In this document: in pieces, positions 39,354 to 49,858 of the stretch
How positions within the stretch are numbered: the stretch's first letter is position 1
How the letters are laid out: the number at the start of each line of letters is the position of its first letter
NCBI GenBank assembly: GCA_016124735.1
Contig: WGMZ01000033.1
Span: 1 to 64,000, forward strand
Source: Bacteroidota bacterium
GTDB lineage: Bacteria > Bacteroidota > Bacteroidia > UBA8524
Direction of reading: 5' to 3'
DNA: 64,000 nucleotides
The notes under the pieces: model-generated
Seen by the model: the letters and a program-made list of their open reading frames with translations, nothing else
Database searches by the model: none
What the model was told of the DNA's origin: nothing
Program-made: the position numbers and the translations under genes

Positions 39354-41681
39354 TCAGGATTTTTTTCTTCCACGACGCTTCGGAGCTGTCGCTGCTTTTT
39401 CCATCATCTCCGTAGCCTCTTCAAAAGTGATAGAAGCAGCATCCTCGTGACGATTCTTTGGGATCTTGAAGTTGTCCCTGCCTTTCTTTAGATAAGGTCC
39501 CCAGCGCCCGTTTAAAACCTGCAATTCGGCATCCTCATCAAAAACCTTGATCAGCTTTTCTGCGTCAGCCTTTCTTTTGGCCAAAATAATTTCAATGGCT
39601 CGCGACTCATCTACCTGAAAAGGATCATCTTCTTTCGGGATACTGTAAAAAGCCTTCTGGTGTTGCACATAAGGACCAAAGCGACCAATATTCACCTTCA
39701 TCTCAGCCCCTTCGAATTCTCCTATGACACGGGGAAGTTTGAAAAGTTCCATGGCCTCATCAAATGTGATGGTTTCCATGCTCTGTCCTGCGCGCAGGCT
39801 GGCATATCGCGGCTTCTCCTCATCATCAGGTGTGCCTATTTGTACATAGGGGCCGAACCTACCCATGCGAACACTGAGTGGCTTGCCGGAGGACGGGTCC
39901 GTGCCCAGTTGCCTTTCGCCAGTTACACGGGCCGCCTCATCGATCGTCTGATCCACAGTTTTATGAAACGGACCATAAAACTTACCAAGCATATCGGTCC
40001 AGCTTTTCAACCCATCGGCAATTTCATCAAATTGCTTTTCGACATTGGCAGTAAAGCCATAGTCCATAATATTATCGAAATGCTCCACGAGGAAATCATT
40101 CACCAAACCGCCGATGTCAGTCGGGAAAAGTTTGGATTTCTCTGCTCCGGTCAGCTCTGTCATTTCTTCCCGTTTCACCATTTGCCCGTCGAACTTCAGC
40201 TCGATGTATTTTCGCTCTCTGCCCTGACGGTCTTCTTTCACCACATATCCCCTCTTTTGAATGGTAGAAATAGTTGGCGCGTAGGTAGAAGGTCTTCCAA
40301 TGCCCAGCTCCTCCAGCTTCTTCACCAGAGATGCTTCCGTATACCGTGGAGAAGGCCGGGTGAATTTCTCCGTTGCTGAAACATGATCGAGTTGTAAAAG
40401 ATCGCCAGATTTAACATTTGGCAGCAATCCATCCTCGTTCTCTTCCGATTCTTCATCGTTGCCCTCGAGGTATACTTTTAAAAATCCTTCGAACTTGATT
40501 ACTTCACCACTAGCATGAAACTCCAGTGCGGAATTCTTTCCGTCCATCCCAATATGGATGATTGTTTTTTCCAATTGGGCATCGCTCATCTGCGAAGCAA
40601 TGGCTCTTTTCCAGATGAGATCATACAGCCTTCTTTCGTTGTTATCTCCTGAAATGCTGTGCTTGTTAAAGTAAGTCGGACGAATTGCTTCGTGCGCTTC
40701 CTGAGCACTTGCCGTTTTGGTAGTATATTTTCTTGTTTTAGAAAACTCAGCCCCGTAGGCCTTGTTGATTTCTTCCTGTGCCGCTGCCAAGGCAAGATCC
40801 GATAAATTGACACTATCGGTACGCATATAAGTGATATGACCGGCCTCATAAAGCTTTTGTGCAACCGACATGGTTTGCGCAACAGAAAAACTCAGTTTCC
40901 TGCTGGCTTCCTGTTGAAGAGTTGAAGTGGTAAAAGGAGCTGCCGGAGTTCTTTTTGCCGGCTTGGTTTCCACCTGCTTCACTTTGAATTGAGTTCCCTT
41001 GCAGCCTTCTAGAAAAGCTTCGGCTTCCGATTCTGTCTTAAAGCGCTGCGGCAATTCCGCTTTGAAATGCTTGTTTGAATCCTGGTCATGAAAGATGGCT
41101 ACAACCCGAAAGCTGGAATCGGAATTGAATTCCTGGATCTCTCTTTCTCTTTCCACTATCAGCCGGACCGCTACCGATTGCACCCGACCGGCAGATAATG
41201 ATGGTTTGACCTTTTTCCAGAGCACCGGAGACAATTCAAAACCAACGATACGGTCCAGAATTCTTCTCGCCTGCTGCGCATTCACCAAATCCTGATTGAT
41301 GCTTCGGGGTGTTTCAATAGCCTTTAAAATAGCCGGTTTTGTAATTTCGTGAAAAACGATACGCTTGGTTCGATCCTTATCCAGTTTAAGAACCTCAGAA
41401 AGGTGCCACGAGATGGCTTCTCCTTCCCGATCCTCGTCCGATGCCAACCAAACCGTTTCCGCCGATTTTGCCAGTTTTTTCAATTCTGCCACCACCTGCT
41501 TCTTATCGTCAGGAACTTCGTATATCGGTTGGAACCCTTTTTCAATGTCTACACCATTATGCTCCTTCGCCAAGTCGCGGATATGACCATAACAGGATTT
41601 AACGGTATAATCACTACCCAGAAAACCCTCTATTGTCTTAGCCTTAGCCGGAGACTCCACTATCACCAGATTCTTTGCCAT
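39354..41681 (-). CDS. topA: DNA topoisomerase I
   Basis: A 775-residue type IA topoisomerase that relaxes negative supercoils. The Toprim domain begins LVIVESPAKAKTIEGFLG and includes the DEDREGE metal site (92-98). The active-site tyrosine is Y285 in GHITYMRTDS. After the core, the C-terminus carries repeats with GRFGPYVQ (twice) and GRWGPYLKKG, instead of cysteine zinc fingers. It ends in a basic tail, PKRRGRKKS. It is monocistronic-looking, with a terminator downstream. Confidence 0.97.
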   Translation of the reverse strand: MAKNLVIVESPAKAKTIEGFLGSDYTVKSCYGHIRDLAKEHNGVDIEKGFQPIYEVPDDKKQVVAELKKLAKSAETVWLASDEDREGEAISWHLSEVLKLDKDRTKRIVFHEITKPAILKAIETPRSINQDLVNAQQARRILDRIVGFELSPVLWKKVKPSLSAGRVQSVAVRLIVEREREIQEFNSDSSFRVVAIFHDQDSNKHFKAELPQRFKTESEAEAFLEGCKGTQFKVKQVETKPAKRTPAAPFTTSTLQQEASRKLSFSVAQTMSVAQKLYEAGHITYMRTDSVNLSDLALAAAQEEINKAYGAEFSKTRKYTTKTASAQEAHEAIRPTYFNKHSISGDNNERRLYDLIWKRAIASQMSDAQLEKTIIHIGMDGKNSALEFHASGEVIKFEGFLKVYLEGNDEESEENEDGLLPNVKSGDLLQLDHVSATEKFTRPSPRYTEASLVKKLEELGIGRPSTYAPTISTIQKRGYVVKEDRQGRERKYIELKFDGQMVKREEMTELTGAEKSKLFPTDIGGLVNDFLVEHFDNIMDYGFTANVEKQFDEIADGLKSWTDMLGKFYGPFHKTVDQTIDEAARVTGERQLGTDPSSGKPLSVRMGRFGPYVQIGTPDDEEKPRYASLRAGQSMETITFDEAMELFKLPRVIGEFEGAEMKVNIGRFGPYVQHQKAFYSIPKEDDPFQVDESRAIEIILAKRKADAEKLIKVFDEDAELQVLNGRWGPYLKKGRDNFKIPKNRHEDAASITFEEATEMMEKAATAPKRRGRKKS

Positions 41682-41692
41682 GTCTCTATTTT

Positions 41693-41743
41693 AAAACAAC
41701 AATTGCCGGCAAATAAAAGATTTAATCCTTTAATTCCGGCAAT
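41693..41743 (-). terminator. Possible hairpin between the M43 protease and topA
   Basis: Perfect 8-base arms ATTGCCGG (41702-41709) and CCGGCAAT (41736-41743) enclose a 26-base loop with a further weak AAAAG/CTTT pairing. On the minus strand TGTTGTTTT follows. It could end the protease transcript or form part of the topA leader. Confidence 0.4.
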
Positions 41744-41768
41744 CGTTTGGTCTAAACCGTGTAAAGAA

Positions 41769-43865
41769 TTAGTGGGTCACCACCAATTTATTCACCATTC
41801 TAACTCCATTCAAAGTCGTAGTTATCATATAGATACCTGCAGGTAAATCGGCCGTTTTTAATGGAAGTTCATGAAATCCTGCTTCCAACTGACCTTCAAA
41901 ACCGACGGTCTGCAATTTTCCACTTGCATCGTACACCTGCACAGTGCAATTTCCCGCATCGTAAGTTTCCAGTGAAAGCGTGCTTTCATTGTTGGCCGGG
42001 TTCGGATATAGTTTAGCCGTGGATTCATTGAAAGGTTTCTGTACCGAACTCAATGAGCCTACATTGATATTATCCAGGTAAATATTTCCTCCCTGATCGC
42101 TGTAAGCATCAAAACGAAGGATCAGGTTTCTTTTCCCTACATAATTTTTAAGATTTACTGAGTAGGTGGACCATTGATTCGAAGTCGGAACAAAATTGGT
42201 CTGCCCAACCGTTCCGGTGTTCATTTGCGAACCCGCACGTTGATAAATGAGTACCCAGGTGACTCCACAATCGGTGGAAGTATAAACCCGAAGACGATCG
42301 ATGGATGTGCTGGTCAGTTGGGCATATGCCAGATCAAATGTCAATACAGGATCTGAGATGGCAATCATATCCAAAGGCTCAATTCTCAGCTGCGGATTGC
42401 TGTGTAAAGGTGTTGTAGATGAGATTTGAACCCGGGCACTGATATTTCCTCTGGAAGCGGCGCCTTCATATCTTTCCCAGGAAACCAATCCGTCGGCAAT
42501 ATTTTCCCAACCCAATGGCGGGAAGTTATCAAATTCAAAATTTTCCTGCAAAGGTGCTCCGGATGGACTGATGTTCGGGAAAACCTGGATCAGGGAATCC
42601 CGGACAATGCTGGAGCTGCCATTCGCATTGCTCACCTCCAGCTTCACATTGTGCAATCCGGCAGATGCAAAAGACACACTTGGATTTTGGGCAATGGAAG
42701 TGGCTGGAGTTCCTCCCTCAAACGTCCATTTATAGGTGTTCAACGCAGGGTCGGAATTGTAGGAAAGGTCTTTCAGTGTTACAGGTTGATTTTCGCAAAC
42801 AAAAATGCGCTGCGATGAGAGGTCGGCAATTGGCTTGCAGGTAGAAGTGTTCAAATCAATACCCGTTGCCGAAGCATTGGATGCGCTAACAATCACCGAA
42901 CGGTAGGCGGAAATCATAGACTGCATTTTTCCTTTTTGCCCGTTGGTAAACATATTCATGCATGTACCATTGGAGTAATCCATATAGTTCTCCACTTGAT
43001 CGGGCAAGTCCGGGTTATCGTTATTACAGGTATTTGCTCCGAGAGGACATCCGGAGGATGCGCTCTTTACCGGAGGGGTATCCTGAATTTGCTCGGCCAA
43101 TCCCTGGCCAAAGCAACCACCCTGAAAGGTATGGAACAATCCGAACCAGTGTCCTATTTCGTGGGTAGCCGTTCTTCCTGCGCTATTAGTGCTCAAAGCC
43201 GTTCCAATGGAACCGACATAGTCTGCCCTTACGACCACCCCATCGGTCGTTGGTTTAGAAGGACGATCCCATGGAAATTGAGCGTAACCTAACGTGATAA
43301 CGCCCGGATCATTAAGCGAATTTTTAATCGATTTCACTACCCAAATGTTCAGGTATTTGTCGCTGGGCCAATAGCTTACCGCTTTGACATCATCGCGAGC
43401 ATTAACAGTTAAGGGCGAATAAACACGGACAATTCCTTCCGTGCAATTGCCATTGGGATCGCGTTTTGCAAGGACAAATTCAATCTCGCAATCGGCCGCT
43501 ACACTTTGAAAGATTGAACGGGTATTGGAGGCATCGGCATTCATACGTCTGAAGTCTTCGTTTAGAATACGAATCTGGTCTTCAATCTGCTCTTTGGAAA
43601 TGTTTTCGTCTCCGTATTGGTGAATCACGTGAAACACAACCGGAATGCGATAAACCGTTTGCTTTTTGGATTGAGCAGGATTGCTCTGGCTCGTCTTCCA
43701 AACTTCCATCGCCTGGTTTGCTCTCTTGATAGAAGCCGGATCCTGCTTTGCCAGCTCTTCAAAATAATGCTCGTCATTAAGGCATTGTGCCTCGGCTTTT
43801 GGAGCTGAGAGTGTGATAGCTGCCACGCCAAGTACAGCCAATGCACTAATATGTATTCTTTTCAT
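41769..43865 (-). CDS. Secreted M43-type metalloprotease with PKD and T9SS domains
   Basis: A 698-residue secreted protease. The signal peptide ends near APKAEAQ. The pappalysin-like (M43) zinc site is H235-EIGH-WFGLF-H245, fitting HExxHxxGxxH. Cysteines in the catalytic domain suggest disulfides. A PKD-like domain follows (ALNTYKWTFEGGTPATSIAQ), then a jelly-roll adhesion domain with NIYLDNINV. The type A T9SS sorting domain is last (KLYPNPANNESTLSL ... DLPAGIYMITTTLNG). Probably extracellular or cell-surface. Confidence 0.92.
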   Translation of the reverse strand: MKRIHISALAVLGVAAITLSAPKAEAQCLNDEHYFEELAKQDPASIKRANQAMEVWKTSQSNPAQSKKQTVYRIPVVFHVIHQYGDENISKEQIEDQIRILNEDFRRMNADASNTRSIFQSVAADCEIEFVLAKRDPNGNCTEGIVRVYSPLTVNARDDVKAVSYWPSDKYLNIWVVKSIKNSLNDPGVITLGYAQFPWDRPSKPTTDGVVVRADYVGSIGTALSTNSAGRTATHEIGHWFGLFHTFQGGCFGQGLAEQIQDTPPVKSASSGCPLGANTCNNDNPDLPDQVENYMDYSNGTCMNMFTNGQKGKMQSMISAYRSVIVSASNASATGIDLNTSTCKPIADLSSQRIFVCENQPVTLKDLSYNSDPALNTYKWTFEGGTPATSIAQNPSVSFASAGLHNVKLEVSNANGSSSIVRDSLIQVFPNISPSGAPLQENFEFDNFPPLGWENIADGLVSWERYEGAASRGNISARVQISSTTPLHSNPQLRIEPLDMIAISDPVLTFDLAYAQLTSTSIDRLRVYTSTDCGVTWVLIYQRAGSQMNTGTVGQTNFVPTSNQWSTYSVNLKNYVGKRNLILRFDAYSDQGGNIYLDNINVGSLSSVQKPFNESTAKLYPNPANNESTLSLETYDAGNCTVQVYDASGKLQTVGFEGQLEAGFHELPLKTADLPAGIYMITTTLNGVRMVNKLVVTH

Positions 43866-43896
43866 TTCAATGTTGATGCGCCAAAGCGCGGTTAAT

Positions 43897-45198
43897 CTAT
43901 AAGCTTTCTGAGTTTAATTTTCCTTCCATTCTCGCCACCGCACAGCACACCGCAGCATCGCCGGTAACATTCACCGCTGTTCTGCACATATCCAAAATTC
44001 GGTCCACTCCCAGAATCAATGCGATTCCTTCAATTGGAACATTCACGCTGTTCAAAACGATAACGAGCATCACCACGCCAGCGCCAGGAACTCCTGCAGA
44101 GCCTACCGAACTCAATAAAGCTGTTAATATGATGGTCAATTGTTCCACAAAACTCAAATCCATCTTAAAGACTTGAGCAATAAATACAGCAGCGATTGCC
44201 TGGTAACATGACGTACCATCCATATTGATTGTTGCACCGAGAGGTAAAACAAATCCGGTAATTTCTTCATCTACTCCCAACTCTTCTTCGCAGTTCTCCA
44301 TGTTTACCGGTAAAGTAGCATTGGAGGAGCTGGTAGAAAAGGCCAATAATTGCACAGGACGCATTTTTTTCATGAATTCCCATGGGTTCATTTTTGCCAC
44401 AAAGCGAATCAGTCCCAGGTAGGTAATAAACAGATGAATAAGCAGCGCGGCCACAACAGTAATCGAATAAATGCCCAATGCATGCAACAATCCAAAGATA
44501 CGTGAAGGGTCGTCGTTAGCCAATTCTACAATGACCTTGGATAAAAGTGCAAAAACCCCCAATGGCGCCATCAGCATGATGAGGTCTACTATTTTCATGA
44601 CCACTTCATTGGCGCTTGAAAATACGGAAATCAACGGAGCCGATTTTTCATTCGGAATCAGGGTAATGGCAATACCAAGGACCACAGCAAAAATGACAAT
44701 CTGCAGCATGTTTTTATTTTCACGGGAAGCATCAATAATATTTTCCGGGAAGAGATCCATCAAAGGCTGAAGAACCGGACGGTCTTTCACCTTTTGTGCT
44801 TCTTCCGTTTTTTGCTGCATCTGCTCCTGATTGCTTTTCATCAGCATATCGCGGGTATCTTCCGAAAGCCTGTTGCCCGGTTTAATAATGTTTACAAGAA
44901 GGAGCCCAATGGTAATAGCAATCACCGTAGTCCCCATGAATATACCTATTGTTTTGCCTCCGATACGGCCCAGCTTCCCGATATCATTCAAGCTGGCAAC
45001 TCCGGTAACCAAAGAGGTGAGAATCATTGGAATAGCAATCAGTTTAAGCAGGTTCATGAATATCTTTCCGAATGGATGGATATAATCATTGCTGAACGCG
45101 GTCCAGGACGAACCCATATTCACCGCCAGAACACCCCAGCCCAGGCCGAGTATCATTCCCAATAATATCTTTATATGTAAGGGTAATTTTCGTTTCAT
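43897..45198 (-). CDS. Dicarboxylate/amino acid:cation symporter (DAACS)
   Basis: A 433-residue transporter with about eight membrane helices and two re-entrant loops. The substrate-site signatures are SSSNATLPVNMENCEE (HP1 region) and GATINMDGTS (the NMDGT motif). Family members import glutamate, aspartate or C4-dicarboxylates with Na+ or H+. The ATG at 45198 overlaps the aroC stop (ATGA), so it is probably translated with aroC. Substrate is not resolved. Confidence 0.93.
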   Translation of the reverse strand: MKRKLPLHIKILLGMILGLGWGVLAVNMGSSWTAFSNDYIHPFGKIFMNLLKLIAIPMILTSLVTGVASLNDIGKLGRIGGKTIGIFMGTTVIAITIGLLLVNIIKPGNRLSEDTRDMLMKSNQEQMQQKTEEAQKVKDRPVLQPLMDLFPENIIDASRENKNMLQIVIFAVVLGIAITLIPNEKSAPLISVFSSANEVVMKIVDLIMLMAPLGVFALLSKVIVELANDDPSRIFGLLHALGIYSITVVAALLIHLFITYLGLIRFVAKMNPWEFMKKMRPVQLLAFSTSSSNATLPVNMENCEEELGVDEEITGFVLPLGATINMDGTSCYQAIAAVFIAQVFKMDLSFVEQLTIILTALLSSVGSAGVPGAGVVMLVIVLNSVNVPIEGIALILGVDRILDMCRTAVNVTGDAAVCCAVARMEGKLNSESL

Positions 45199-46268
45199 TT
45201 TCTGCTTTGTTGAATGAACCACAAATCACACAGGACCAATGCACACATGGATTCTACAATGGGGACGGCACGTGGCACCACACATGGGTCGTGACGGCCT
45301 TTTGCAGAGAGTAGCAACGCATCACCCGATTGGTTCACTGTATCTTGTTCTTTGCCAATTGTTGAAACGGGCTTAAATGCGACCCGAAATAGCAAGGGCA
45401 TTCCATTGCTGATTCCTCCCAACACTCCTCCTGCATGATTGCTTTTGGTGGAAATGCCCGAAGCATCGGAAATAAACGAGTCGTTTACTTCACTGCCTTT
45501 CCGGCCGACTATTGAGAAGCCATCTCCCATTTCAAAACCTTTCACTGCATTGATACTAAACATAGCCTGAGACAGCATGGCAGGAAGCTTGCTGAATTGC
45601 GGTTCCCCCAGTCCGGCAGGTACACCATCCACCCGGCATTGAATTACTCCTCCGAGGCTGTCACCTGCCTCTTTCACTTCGAGAATGGCTGCTTCCATCT
45701 TCTCTGCCATCTGAATATCGGGACATCGTACCACATTTTGGTCAATAGACCCACGGGAAAAAGGACCAGAGACTTTGGATTCAATCTCTCCTACCTGACT
45801 TACCCAGGCAGTAATTTCAATGCCCTGTGCTCTCAAAATCTGCTCGGCAATGGCTCCGGCACATACCCACGGTGCCATGGTTCTGGCTGAACTTCTTCCT
45901 CCCCCTCTATGGTCTCTGAACCCAAATTTTTCCTGATAGGTAAAATCGGCATGACCAGGTCTGTACAGATCTTTTAAGGCGTCATAATCTTCGCTTCTGA
46001 CATCTTTGTTGGGGATGACAAATGCCAATGGAGCGCCGGTGGTTTTCCCTTCAAATAGTCCGGAAATAAATTGGGGGATGTCCGTTTCGTTTCGCTCCGT
46101 ACTTACCGTGGATTGCCCGGGTCTTCTCCGATCCATCTGTATTTGGATGGACGCAATATCTAATTCCATTCCCGCAGGGACGCCATCAAGAACTCCTCCA
46201 ACAGAGGGGCCATGACTTTCTCCAAAAGTGGTAAGCCGGAATAATTTTCCGAAACTGTTTGCCGACAT
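45195..46268 (-). CDS. aroC: Chorismate synthase
   Basis: A 357-residue FMN-dependent lyase that makes chorismate from EPSP, the last step of the shikimate pathway. Signatures are FGESHGPSVGGVLDGVPAG near the N-terminus, GGGRSSARTMAPWVCAGAIA and SNHAGGVLGGISNGMP. I chose the ATG at 46268 (MSANSFG); two further codons upstream are possible. It lies 25 bases after aroA and overlaps the symporter start. Confidence 0.97.
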   Translation of the reverse strand: MSANSFGKLFRLTTFGESHGPSVGGVLDGVPAGMELDIASIQIQMDRRRPGQSTVSTERNETDIPQFISGLFEGKTTGAPLAFVIPNKDVRSEDYDALKDLYRPGHADFTYQEKFGFRDHRGGGRSSARTMAPWVCAGAIAEQILRAQGIEITAWVSQVGEIESKVSGPFSRGSIDQNVVRCPDIQMAEKMEAAILEVKEAGDSLGGVIQCRVDGVPAGLGEPQFSKLPAMLSQAMFSINAVKGFEMGDGFSIVGRKGSEVNDSFISDASGISTKSNHAGGVLGGISNGMPLLFRVAFKPVSTIGKEQDTVNQSGDALLLSAKGRHDPCVVPRAVPIVESMCALVLCDLWFIQQSRK

Positions 46269-46293
46269 GCGGCGCAAAGGTATTGAAATTGAA

Positions 46294-47538
46294 TTATTGA
46301 CTGAGTACCTCTATTCCAAGCTTTTTTATTTCTATCCAAAAATCGGGAAAGGACTTATTTACTTCGTCTTTGTCATCCAATTCAACCGCAGATTCTTTCA
46401 TCGCCAACAGAGAAAAAGCCATGACCATTCGGTGGTCGCCGGCGGTATCCAGAACTTGTTTTTGCAGATGACATTTTCCCCTTTGCTTCCAACAGGCCTC
46501 CTGCTTTTCCCATACAGCTCCTGCATTCTCAATCATCCTTCCCAACACCGCGTCTCTTGCCGATTCTTTCGCCGCCAGAGACTCCAAGCCGTACCAATCC
46601 ACTGCTCGTCCCTCCATCAAATAATAGGCAAGCAGAGGCGGAGTCAGATCCGGATACGATTCAAGGTTCAGACTCAACGGATTTAAATTCCATTCCGGCT
46701 TTTTCCATTGAATCCGAAGCCCCTCAACAGTCTCATAAGCATGAATGCCTTCATAGCGAAAAATGCGTTCTACGAATGCATCCCCCTGAATGGAGTGGAT
46801 CTTCAAACCAGGAAAAGTAAGTGTTCCTGATTTCCTTTGCGCCTGCGCCGCAAAAAAGAAAGCGGCGGCGCTCCAATCGGCTTCCACCTCGAAATGACCT
46901 TTTGCTTGAACGCCCGGCAATACCCTGATCCCATCATCTTTTATTGAAAAGCGAACTCCCACACGACTCAATGTTTTTAACGTCATCTCGACATAAGGCC
47001 AGGATGCCTGTGCATCGTGAATACGAAGATGTACCCCTTTGTCTGTAAAAGGAGCAATAAGAAGAAGCGCTGAAGCAAACTGAGAACTTTCCTTCATGGA
47101 AACACTCCATTCTGAAGCATCGATTTTACCACCCTGAATCAACCAGGGCCCTGAATTTCCTGTTCCCTGAGCTTTTATATCAGCCCCTGCATCCCGCAGA
47201 CTCCTTACCAAATCCAGCATGGGTCGTTTCATCAGACGGGCAGTACCTCTCAGAAGAAACTGACCCGGAAGCAATGCGCAAACTGCCATCAGAAAACGAA
47301 GAGGCGTGCCTCCATCGAGACAATCAAGTTCCACTACTCTGTTCAAATTTCTTCTTTTGATTTGCTGCAAACAGCCCAACAATATCCGGCTATCCCGGGC
47401 TGTTGAAAGATTCGTTATTTCAAATGCATCCGATGATAAAAATTGCAATACCGCCAGGCGATTGCTTTCACTTTTGGAGCCGGGAAGTGCTATCGTCCAA
47501 TCCCCATCATTTGGCGTATACTTTACCTGAACTGCCAT
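46294..47538 (-). CDS. aroA: 3-phosphoshikimate 1-carboxyvinyltransferase (EPSP synthase)
   Basis: A 414-residue enzyme that joins PEP to shikimate 3-phosphate, the step before aroC. Motifs are LPGSKSESNRL, GGTPLRFLMA, DWSAAAFFFA, KESARDAVLGRM and GDHRMVMAFSLLA. The LPGSKSESNR and GTPLRF forms differ from the usual GTAxR, placing it outside the classic glyphosate-sensitive wording; no resistance claim is made. The ATG overlaps the TonB receptor stop by one base (TGATG). Confidence 0.95.
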   Translation of the reverse strand: MAVQVKYTPNDGDWTIALPGSKSESNRLAVLQFLSSDAFEITNLSTARDSRILLGCLQQIKRRNLNRVVELDCLDGGTPLRFLMAVCALLPGQFLLRGTARLMKRPMLDLVRSLRDAGADIKAQGTGNSGPWLIQGGKIDASEWSVSMKESSQFASALLLIAPFTDKGVHLRIHDAQASWPYVEMTLKTLSRVGVRFSIKDDGIRVLPGVQAKGHFEVEADWSAAAFFFAAQAQRKSGTLTFPGLKIHSIQGDAFVERIFRYEGIHAYETVEGLRIQWKKPEWNLNPLSLNLESYPDLTPPLLAYYLMEGRAVDWYGLESLAAKESARDAVLGRMIENAGAVWEKQEACWKQRGKCHLQKQVLDTAGDHRMVMAFSLLAMKESAVELDDKDEVNKSFPDFWIEIKKLGIEVLSQ

Positions 47539-49823
47539 CAATACTTGTAACTAATCTGAATGTACATATTTCTAGGTGCCGCCATATTGCAGGGGCGGGT
47601 GAGAATTGCCGCATTGAACACATTATTGATGGCCATGCTGATTTTCCAATCCGAATTAACCTTATAGAATAAACGTATATCCACCGTATGATTTCCTTTT
47701 CTGGTGGCAGCCATAGACTCGGCTACTCCTCCGACAAACAGGCTGATTGGAGGAGATTGAAAGGCATTGTCGATGGCTTCGTACTGACTGGCATAACGGT
47801 ATGAAATACCTGCACCCAGTCGGGTGTTTTCCCACTGAACATCCATCTTAAACAAATGGCGGTTGCGGTATTTTAAAATCTTACCGGTGGTATCGGAGCT
47901 TGTGCTCTTGTAGGTAAAGGGTATGCCCTGCGGATTGGCGTAAACATAATCAGGGTCCAGATTTACCGGGTCTGAATAAGTATAGCCTCCAAAAAATTTA
48001 AGATGATGCTGCTTGAATTTCCATTCACCGCTTAAAGTCACTTCAAAGCCCTGGATCAGTGAGGGACCAATGTTCACCGACTTAAAACCAAGCCCGAACA
48101 AAGGATCATTGAATGTTCCCCATTGGGCAAAAGTAAATTCCATCATGTTTTGGAAATACATTCGGTATGCGGCCAAATCAAGTACCATGCGCCAGGCACC
48201 TTTCCGAAAACCCTGTCTGATCCCAAGCTCCGCGCTATATCCTGATTCCGATTTTAAATCAGAATTTGGATAGATGGTTACCGGTCCCGCGCTGGTGCGT
48301 ATATACGATTCCGAGACCACTGGAAAGCGGTACCCTTGTCCGAATGAGGCACGCAACCAGGTGGCTTTTGCAAGCCTGTAATTTGCGCCGGCCTTTGCAA
48401 CCGGTTTGCCTTCTTTGTATTGTTCCAGGCGATAATGTTCGTAGCGGACACCCGCAGACAGGCTCCATCTTCCTTTTTTATAGTCTGCCTGTATGTAAGC
48501 GGCTTGATTTTGCTGGGTTCGGATGCCCTGAAACATGCTCGCATTTGATTCTCCGTACATGTTCACCAATCCAAGGTTAATCAGCAAGCCCTGCTTTTGC
48601 CAAAGCTTCCATTTCATCCTGTATTCGGTGTAGATGGATTGTGTTTTATTGCTCTGGTTCGGCTGGCCTTTGACTTCACCAATTGCATTCACCACATTGA
48701 ACCACCTGTTCTGAATAAAATGATCGGCATTTTTTCCATGGTATTGAAGGTAGGGATCCAGATTGATGCGCTGAGAAGTATTCAGTCCGTATAGTGAATC
48801 CAAACTGGTATATGCCATTTTATAGCTCTCCCAAAGCAGAAAGCTACCCGTTCTGCCATAGAGCAGATTTCCATTCACACCATAGGACCATTTCTTATCT
48901 TTTGAAAAAAAGCGTGTTTTCCCGCTGACGCGTAGCCGTTTGTCCTGATCCCCCATCCGGTATCCTTCATCTATCAATCCATTTATGGAGAAGACATACT
49001 GATATCGATCATTGCCCTTTCCATATAAAACATGACCGCCACTTTTTGTCAGAAAAGTTTCTGACGCCGGTTTCCATTTCCAGGACGCATTGGGCGGACG
49101 ATCATATACCCCGGCATAGAGTGAGGCCGAAACAATTTCTTTGTTTCCGGGCCAGTCTGTTCGGATATTGATGACTCCATTCAATGCAGATGAGCCATAG
49201 AGCACAGAGGAAGATCCCTTTATGACTTCCACCTGTTTTACATTTTCGATTGGGAAATAAGACCAAAGAGCCTGACCTGTACCTGCAGCCAGCATGGGCA
49301 TATCATCTACCAAAACATTGACCCTGCTACCTGTTCCGTAACTCCATCCACTGCCGGAACGGATATTTGCTTGTCCGTCGGTGCTGGTCAAACCCGGAAC
49401 CTGGTTCAAGGCACTTTGAATATTGGTGGTTATTTTATTTTGAATCAGGTAAGGCTGAATGGTGGATATCGACACGGTGGTTTGCGATTCCTTTTCTCCC
49501 TGCTTTCCAGCACTCACCACCACTGGATCTAAAAATTGAGATGTTTCACGTAAATAAATCTGAAACGTCCGGCTATTTCCTATTGCTACTTTTTTCGCTT
49601 CGTAGCCAATATAGCTCAGATGAAAAAAGTGAGTAGTATCCGGAACCAGCAAAACGAAATGGCCCCGTTCATCAGTGCTTGTTCCAAAATTTCCTGCATA
49701 TACGGATACTCCGGGCAATTCCTCCTTAGTCAGGGAATCGCGGACTGTACCCGAAAGGGACATTTCCTGTGCTTCACAAAAAAATGAAAAGCTACCCAGC
49801 ATCCATGTAATGAGTCTCCTCAA
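47538..49823 (-). CDS. TonB-dependent outer membrane receptor
   Basis: A 761-residue receptor. After the signal peptide comes a CarboxypepD_reg-like domain (LSGTVRDSLTKEELPGVSVYAG). The plug domain includes VPGLTSTDGQANIRSGSGWSYG and VEVIKGSSSVLYGSSALNGVINIRT. A beta-barrel ends in a C-terminal aromatic residue (QISYKY). No SusD partner lies nearby, so glycan uptake is less likely; iron, heme or cofactor uptake is possible. The best start is TTG 49823, giving a signal with RR; ATG 49802 would shorten it. It is placed directly before aroA. Confidence 0.93.
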   Translation of the reverse strand: MRRLITWMLGSFSFFCEAQEMSLSGTVRDSLTKEELPGVSVYAGNFGTSTDERGHFVLLVPDTTHFFHLSYIGYEAKKVAIGNSRTFQIYLRETSQFLDPVVVSAGKQGEKESQTTVSISTIQPYLIQNKITTNIQSALNQVPGLTSTDGQANIRSGSGWSYGTGSRVNVLVDDMPMLAAGTGQALWSYFPIENVKQVEVIKGSSSVLYGSSALNGVINIRTDWPGNKEIVSASLYAGVYDRPPNASWKWKPASETFLTKSGGHVLYGKGNDRYQYVFSINGLIDEGYRMGDQDKRLRVSGKTRFFSKDKKWSYGVNGNLLYGRTGSFLLWESYKMAYTSLDSLYGLNTSQRINLDPYLQYHGKNADHFIQNRWFNVVNAIGEVKGQPNQSNKTQSIYTEYRMKWKLWQKQGLLINLGLVNMYGESNASMFQGIRTQQNQAAYIQADYKKGRWSLSAGVRYEHYRLEQYKEGKPVAKAGANYRLAKATWLRASFGQGYRFPVVSESYIRTSAGPVTIYPNSDLKSESGYSAELGIRQGFRKGAWRMVLDLAAYRMYFQNMMEFTFAQWGTFNDPLFGLGFKSVNIGPSLIQGFEVTLSGEWKFKQHHLKFFGGYTYSDPVNLDPDYVYANPQGIPFTYKSTSSDTTGKILKYRNRHLFKMDVQWENTRLGAGISYRYASQYEAIDNAFQSPPISLFVGGVAESMAATRKGNHTVDIRLFYKVNSDWKISMAINNVFNAAILTRPCNMAAPRNMYIQISYKY

Positions 49824-49858
49824 AATAGTTGAACTTTGGAATGCAATATACTTGCTCT

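Noticed and set aside
46294-47538. Glyphosate-tolerant EPSP synthase
   Set aside because: The motif wording differs from E. coli, but resistance depends on specific residues that cannot be settled by eye.
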